64,000 nt of DNA from JAGLOK01 sp963675575 (GTDB taxonomy: Bacteria; Bacillota; Clostridia; Christensenellales; UMGS416), in NCBI GenBank assembly GCA_963675575.1, contig OY776378.1, positions 1,054,001-1,118,000 of the forward strand, written 5' to 3'. Below, piece after piece: positions 60,803 through 64,000 of the stretch. The position numbers were made by a program, and so were the translations under genes. The notes beneath the pieces were generated by a model. The model did no database searches. It was given only the letters and a program-made list of their open reading frames with translations, and had not been told where the DNA came from. Within the stretch, counting starts at the first letter, position 1. Each line of letters begins with the position of its first letter.

Positions 60803-61522
60803 ATGAATATAAGCAAGTTTCAATTAAGTTTTTTTGGGGCATATACACATATAAAGCCAACGTCTGATATATTAATTAAGCTCACAGAGTCTTACAAAAA
60901 ATTCGACTTTATTCCTTCTACAAATGAATTATTAGAATTTGATTCAAATACAGGAAAATTTAATCGTACTAAAAGAATAAGAATGATAACTCAGAATAGT
61001 ACATGGGAAATTCCTTTCAATCCTAATAGAATAGATATAGTCTGTTTAAATCCAGAAGAAAAAAAATTAGAAGAGATAGTAGCTTTTTCTTTAGAAATAG
61101 CAAAAATTTTATTAGATATTCTTGGTATAAAAGTTGGAAGAATGGCATTTAATGCATATTTTAAAATTGACTATTTACCAGAAGATGAAACTAGTATTAT
61201 CTTTAAAGACTTTTTGAAAGTACTACCGACATTTAATGGTGTTGAGTTAAGGAGCTGGGGAACAAAATATAATTCATATACTTCTTTTGATTATAATAAT
61301 GAAAAAGAGATTATCAATAATATATTTAATATTGATTACTTGAAAAAGAATGATGAGAATAAAGTAATTAATATTGTACTTGATATAAACACAGATGCAC
61401 TAAAAATGGTAGAAAGATTTGACTATGAGGGAATAGAAGTCTTTTCAAAATATTCGATAGATAAAGCAAATGAAATTTGTAATGACATTAGCTTGGTGAT
61501 TAAGAATGAAGAAGAAAAATAA
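60803..61522 (+). CDS. Unrecognised protein, first gene of an AT-rich three-gene cassette
   Basis: I do not recognise this 239-residue protein. It has no signal peptide or membrane segment and looks mixed alpha-beta, with basic and aromatic residues at GKFNRTKRIRM and STWEIPFNPNRIDIV. AAGGAGA lies about 8 bases before the ATG. Codons are strongly A/T-ending, unlike the chromosomal genes to the left. It overlaps the next gene by 17 bases, so the two are coupled. Its layout recalls sporadic TIGR04255-type proteins, but I would not rely on that. Confidence 0.75.
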   Translation: MNISKFQLSFFGAYTHIKPTSDILIKLTESYKKFDFIPSTNELLEFDSNTGKFNRTKRIRMITQNSTWEIPFNPNRIDIVCLNPEEKKLEEIVAFSLEIAKILLDILGIKVGRMAFNAYFKIDYLPEDETSIIFKDFLKVLPTFNGVELRSWGTKYNSYTSFDYNNEKEIINNIFNIDYLKKNDENKVINIVLDINTDALKMVERFDYEGIEVFSKYSIDKANEICNDISLVIKNEEEK

Positions 61523-62615
61523 GAAAAATATTAATGAAAACTTTAAAGCTAAAAAAGTAATAGAAAATTTAATTCCAGTATCTGATGTTTCAGAAATACT
61601 TAAATCAATTGAAGAACCATACATTAATAAGAATTTATTTTCTCTAACAGAAAAAGCTTTTAAAACAAATAATGACTCAATATCTGAGTTATTTAAAACA
61701 ATAAACCCGATATACGAAAAGTATAATACTTTAGATTTATTTTCATCTACAATAGATGAGTTTAAGCCAAGTTTCGATTCTTTATCTGGAATCTTAGAAA
61801 CTGAAAATTGGCTTAGTGAAGCTTTTACTACATCAAATTCATATTCCGCTTTTACTGATGTATTTAACACTATTCAAACTCCTATTTCAAGTATATATGA
61901 AGCTTTAAATCCAATAGAAGAAGCACTTAATCTATCAAGTTATCTTGATTCAACAACAAATGAATATGAAGAGAACTTTTCTCCTATAATGAAACTATAT
62001 GGTAATAATATTCCAGTAAAAGAGCTAAATGATAAAAACGTAGTAAATGTAAATACTGATGAAGAGAAAGAAACTAATAATTCTAATTTTGACTTTTCTA
62101 ACTTTTCAGAAAAATATAAGACAAAGAAGGTTGAGCAAAGAAAACACATATTTCTAAAAGAGTTTATTGAAGAAAAAATTACGAAAGAAGAACTAATAGA
62201 AGAAAAAATTAATGAGCTTATTCAGGTTATTAAGGAAGATGTTTTTGAATCAGGTGAAATTTCTGAATCAGAAGATTATATTCGAGAAATTGCTGATGAA
62301 ATTGACTTAGATTTTAGTTTACAAATTTTAAATAAAGCATATACTAAGTATTTTAGTAATTCACATATCATGAGGGGTATTTTGCATATCATCTCTCATT
62401 TTGAATATGAAGAGGTAGACCCAATAGGGGTGTCAATTGCTATCGGATCTATTTCACATAAAAATATTTTTGTAGTTGATTTTGCTATTAAAGCTTTTGA
62501 AAACTGGAATAATAAAAAGTCTTTAGTTATATTAAAATCAATCGATGGAAGGGCTGATTGGCTAAATGACTACATCGGTAAAGTAATAAAAAACATTGAA
62601 ATATATGGAGCATAG
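61506..62615 (+). CDS. Unrecognised protein, second gene of the cassette
   Basis: This 369-residue protein is not recognised. It has a Lys/Asn-rich start, a region to about residue 150 with repeated short Ser/Thr/Phe-rich segments (such as SISELFKTINPIYEK and PISSIYEALNPIEEAL) that look like repeated helices, an acidic linker (about 180-250), and a C-terminal helical domain of about 110 residues. There is no membrane segment. It starts inside the first gene's end, within a GAAGAAG stretch, and is followed directly by the third gene. It is very AT-rich. Confidence 0.72.
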   Translation: MKKKNKKNINENFKAKKVIENLIPVSDVSEILKSIEEPYINKNLFSLTEKAFKTNNDSISELFKTINPIYEKYNTLDLFSSTIDEFKPSFDSLSGILETENWLSEAFTTSNSYSAFTDVFNTIQTPISSIYEALNPIEEALNLSSYLDSTTNEYEENFSPIMKLYGNNIPVKELNDKNVVNVNTDEEKETNNSNFDFSNFSEKYKTKKVEQRKHIFLKEFIEEKITKEELIEEKINELIQVIKEDVFESGEISESEDYIREIADEIDLDFSLQILNKAYTKYFSNSHIMRGILHIISHFEYEEVDPIGVSIAIGSISHKNIFVVDFAIKAFENWNNKKSLVILKSIDGRADWLNDYIGKVIKNIEIYGA

Positions 62616-63131
62616 ATGCCATACTTAGTAAGAAAAATAGGAAACTTAGAAAACTTATTTCATATTAAGGAAACACAAGATGTAGAACAGGTTTTTGCTG
62701 ATGTTATAAATTATGAGTTTAAAACTACAGAGAATACATTGTCTACGTGGTTCATTAATGAAGCAGATGATATAGACATGGCAGTACTTGCAATTGCAAG
62801 TAACTATTCAACAACTGAAGAAATGGACTTTTTATATATTGATATGAGTTTATTAGAAGAGTTTTCTCTTGAGATTATTAATGAACCAAATGAAACGCCA
62901 TATGAATCTTATTCAAAATTTCATTATGATATAGTTGGTTTAACTCTCGCAAGCATAAAAAGCATTTTAGAAATATATAAGCACAATAAAACAATAGTTG
63001 TTAAACGTGACGGATTTGAACTTAAAGCTTTAATAAAAGAGGCATATAAGGAAAACAAGATAAATATTGATAAAGGAAAAACGAAAAAAGTTAGAGCAAA
63101 TTTAAGGAAAATAGTTGGTTTAAAATCATGA
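62616..63131 (+). CDS. Unrecognised protein, third gene of the cassette
   Basis: This 171-residue protein is not recognised. It looks mainly helical and acidic, with a basic C-terminal tail (KGKTKKVRANLRKIVGLKS) that could bind nucleic acid. It begins on the base after the second gene's stop and carries no strong ribosome binding site, so it depends on coupling. The three genes read as one operon, closed by a terminator at 63243. Confidence 0.7.
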   Translation: MPYLVRKIGNLENLFHIKETQDVEQVFADVINYEFKTTENTLSTWFINEADDIDMAVLAIASNYSTTEEMDFLYIDMSLLEEFSLEIINEPNETPYESYSKFHYDIVGLTLASIKSILEIYKHNKTIVVKRDGFELKALIKEAYKENKINIDKGKTKKVRANLRKIVGLKS

Positions 63132-63463
63132 ACATCTCCTCTACAAAAGGAGGTGCGATAATAGCGAGGATATTTTAAAATAAATGAATAAAACAAAGTT
63201 CTTTATTCGCAGCTAAAAAAACCGAATAACATTTATATTATCCTCTCTGCAAATAAGAAGCAGGGAGTTTTTATTTTTCTCACCTCAGGGGAGATATCCA
63301 AAGGACAGAGGGGTGTGGGGTCACAGCAAAGAAATCAAAAGCAGAATAACTCATGCGAGGACTAGCTACAGCAATATTAATAATAACAATCAGCTCACAT
63401 TAATTTGTGGGGTTTTTTATACCCAAAAATAACTAAAATACATAATCAAAAGGAAACAATTAT
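63132..63463 (+). other. Intergenic region between the cassette and the portal remnant
   Basis: This 332-base stretch holds a hairpin CATCTCCT/AGGAGGTG (63133-63155) and the cassette terminator at 63243. It then has a stretch with scattered short open frames and no convincing gene, such as ACAGCAAAGAAATCAAAAGC near 63332. It looks like decayed element or phage sequence. Confidence 0.5.
63243..63277 (+). terminator. Terminator after the three-gene cassette
   Basis: CTCTCTGC (63243-63250) pairs with GCAGGGAG (63260-63267), with one wobble, followed by TTTTTATTTTT. Confidence 0.8.
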
Positions 63464-63595
63464 ATGTTATCAAACCTAGACTGGCTACACTAAGGCCAAA
63501 TATTCCCCCCGAAAGACTAACGCGACAGGCTCACACGCTATGAGCAAAACAAACTCATCTACGAAGGCGACCACGTCCAAGTGTATTGCTGTTAA
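63464..63595 (+). pseudogene. Decayed 5' end of a phage portal protein gene
   Basis: AAAAGGA precedes an ATG encoding MLSNLDWLH then a stop, followed in the same frame by GQIFPPER and in another frame by RLTRYEQNKLIYEGDHVQVY. Joined, these match the N-terminus of PBSX-type portal proteins (LDWLxxGxxFPPxxExxRLxxYxxNKxLFEGxHxxVY). A nonsense codon and a frameshift have broken it, and the rest of the gene is missing. In such phages the portal gene follows the terminase, whose remnant lies 2.7 kb upstream. Confidence 0.7.
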
Positions 63596-63675
63596 AGATG
63601 GAGAACATGATGTGATAGTTCTCAAATAGTACGTATTAAAGCTGGGCATAATTTATTATATAAGGAGGAGATGAA

Positions 63676-64000
63676 ATGGCAGGAAAAAGATATTATGAAA
63701 CCACAAAGCTTATTGATGAAATATTATTACTTATCCAAACCAATAGAACAGAACTCACAAAGTTCTTAACATTTTCTTCAAGCCATTATAAGTACTCCTT
63801 TGAAGACATACTGCTCATTTACGCACAACGTCCAAATGCAACAGCAGTTACCGATATGCTCACTTGGAACAATGCACTGGGCCGCAGAATAAAGCGTGGT
63901 ACAAAGAGTATTGCGGTTATAGATAATGCAAGTGAAACAGGACTTAAATATTTATTTGACGTAGAAGATACCTATGGACAAGAACCGCCACAGCATTGGC
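63676..64000 (+). CDS. N-terminus of a large conjugative-element protein (methylase/helicase type)
   Basis: The frame is open to the window edge, giving 108 residues: RYYETTKLIDEILLLIQ and LTKFLTFSSSHYKYSFEDILLIYAQRPNAT, then RRIKRGTKSIAVID and VEDTYGQEPP. This is the N-terminal domain (ArdC-like) of the very large SNF2/DNA-methylase-type proteins carried by Tn1549-like elements; full length is typically over 2000 residues. AAGGAGGAG lies about 6 bases before the ATG. It shows the conjugative element continues to the right. Confidence 0.7.
   Translation, partial: MAGKRYYETTKLIDEILLLIQTNRTELTKFLTFSSSHYKYSFEDILLIYAQRPNATAVTDMLTWNNALGRRIKRGTKSIAVIDNASETGLKYLFDVEDTYGQEPPQHW

Overview
The window looks like chromosomal DNA of a Gram-positive, anaerobic-type Bacillota, most likely a clostridial lineage. 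This rests on strong AGGAGG-type ribosome binding sites with frequent GTG/TTG starts, a FabK/FabT-style type II fatty acid cluster, a RelQ-type small alarmone synthetase, an EFR1-type flavodoxin-ferredoxin protein, a type IV pilus cluster with no secretin, and a mobile tail like clostridial conjugative elements. I cannot name a genus. I see no rRNA, tRNA or CRISPR array.

Layout: 1-1.6 kb holds a small hypothetical gene and a DUF2804 gene. 1.87-11.76 kb is a complete membrane-lipid operon: a FabT-like MarR repressor, the four acetyl-CoA carboxylase subunits (accB, accC, accD, accA), then fabH, acpP, fabK, fabD, fabG, fabF and fabZ. A strong hairpin after acpP and a terminator after fabZ frame it. 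11.9-24.2 kb is housekeeping: a membrane protein, GltS-like symporter, PlsC-like acyltransferase with a zinc ribbon, flavodoxin, DUF1015 protein, aspartate kinase, single-chain PurL and a GNAT enzyme. 24.3-30.7 kb has RelQ, serC-serA with a clear promoter, and an ArsR regulator, a fused flavoprotein and an OFA-type transporter.

30.9-44.3 kb is a minus-strand type IV pilus locus: pilB, pilT, pilC, pilA, pilD, two minor pilins, two giant tandem PilX-like beta-helical proteins, then pilM, pilN and pilO. 44.4-57.3 kb carries pyrimidine-nucleoside phosphorylase, EFR1, a lipoprotein, an ECF sigma/membrane sensor module, a CDF metal exporter, a cellulose-synthase-like glycosyltransferase with PilZ, small SHOCT proteins and a two-component system. 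Three apparent single-base frameshifts fall at 49.5, 50.76 and 54.96 kb.

57.3-64 kb is an integrated mobile element entering from the right: a cluster of perfect stem-loops, ParA, ParB (with a 25-bp palindrome inside its gene), an AbrB-type regulator, a decayed phage terminase, a very AT-rich cassette of three unrecognised genes, a decayed portal-protein start, and the first 108 codons of a large conjugative-element protein. The terminase and portal remnants, normally neighbours in phage genomes, lie either side of the three-gene cassette. That makes the cassette the best candidate here for an undescribed cargo or defence system, although its function cannot be read from sequence alone.
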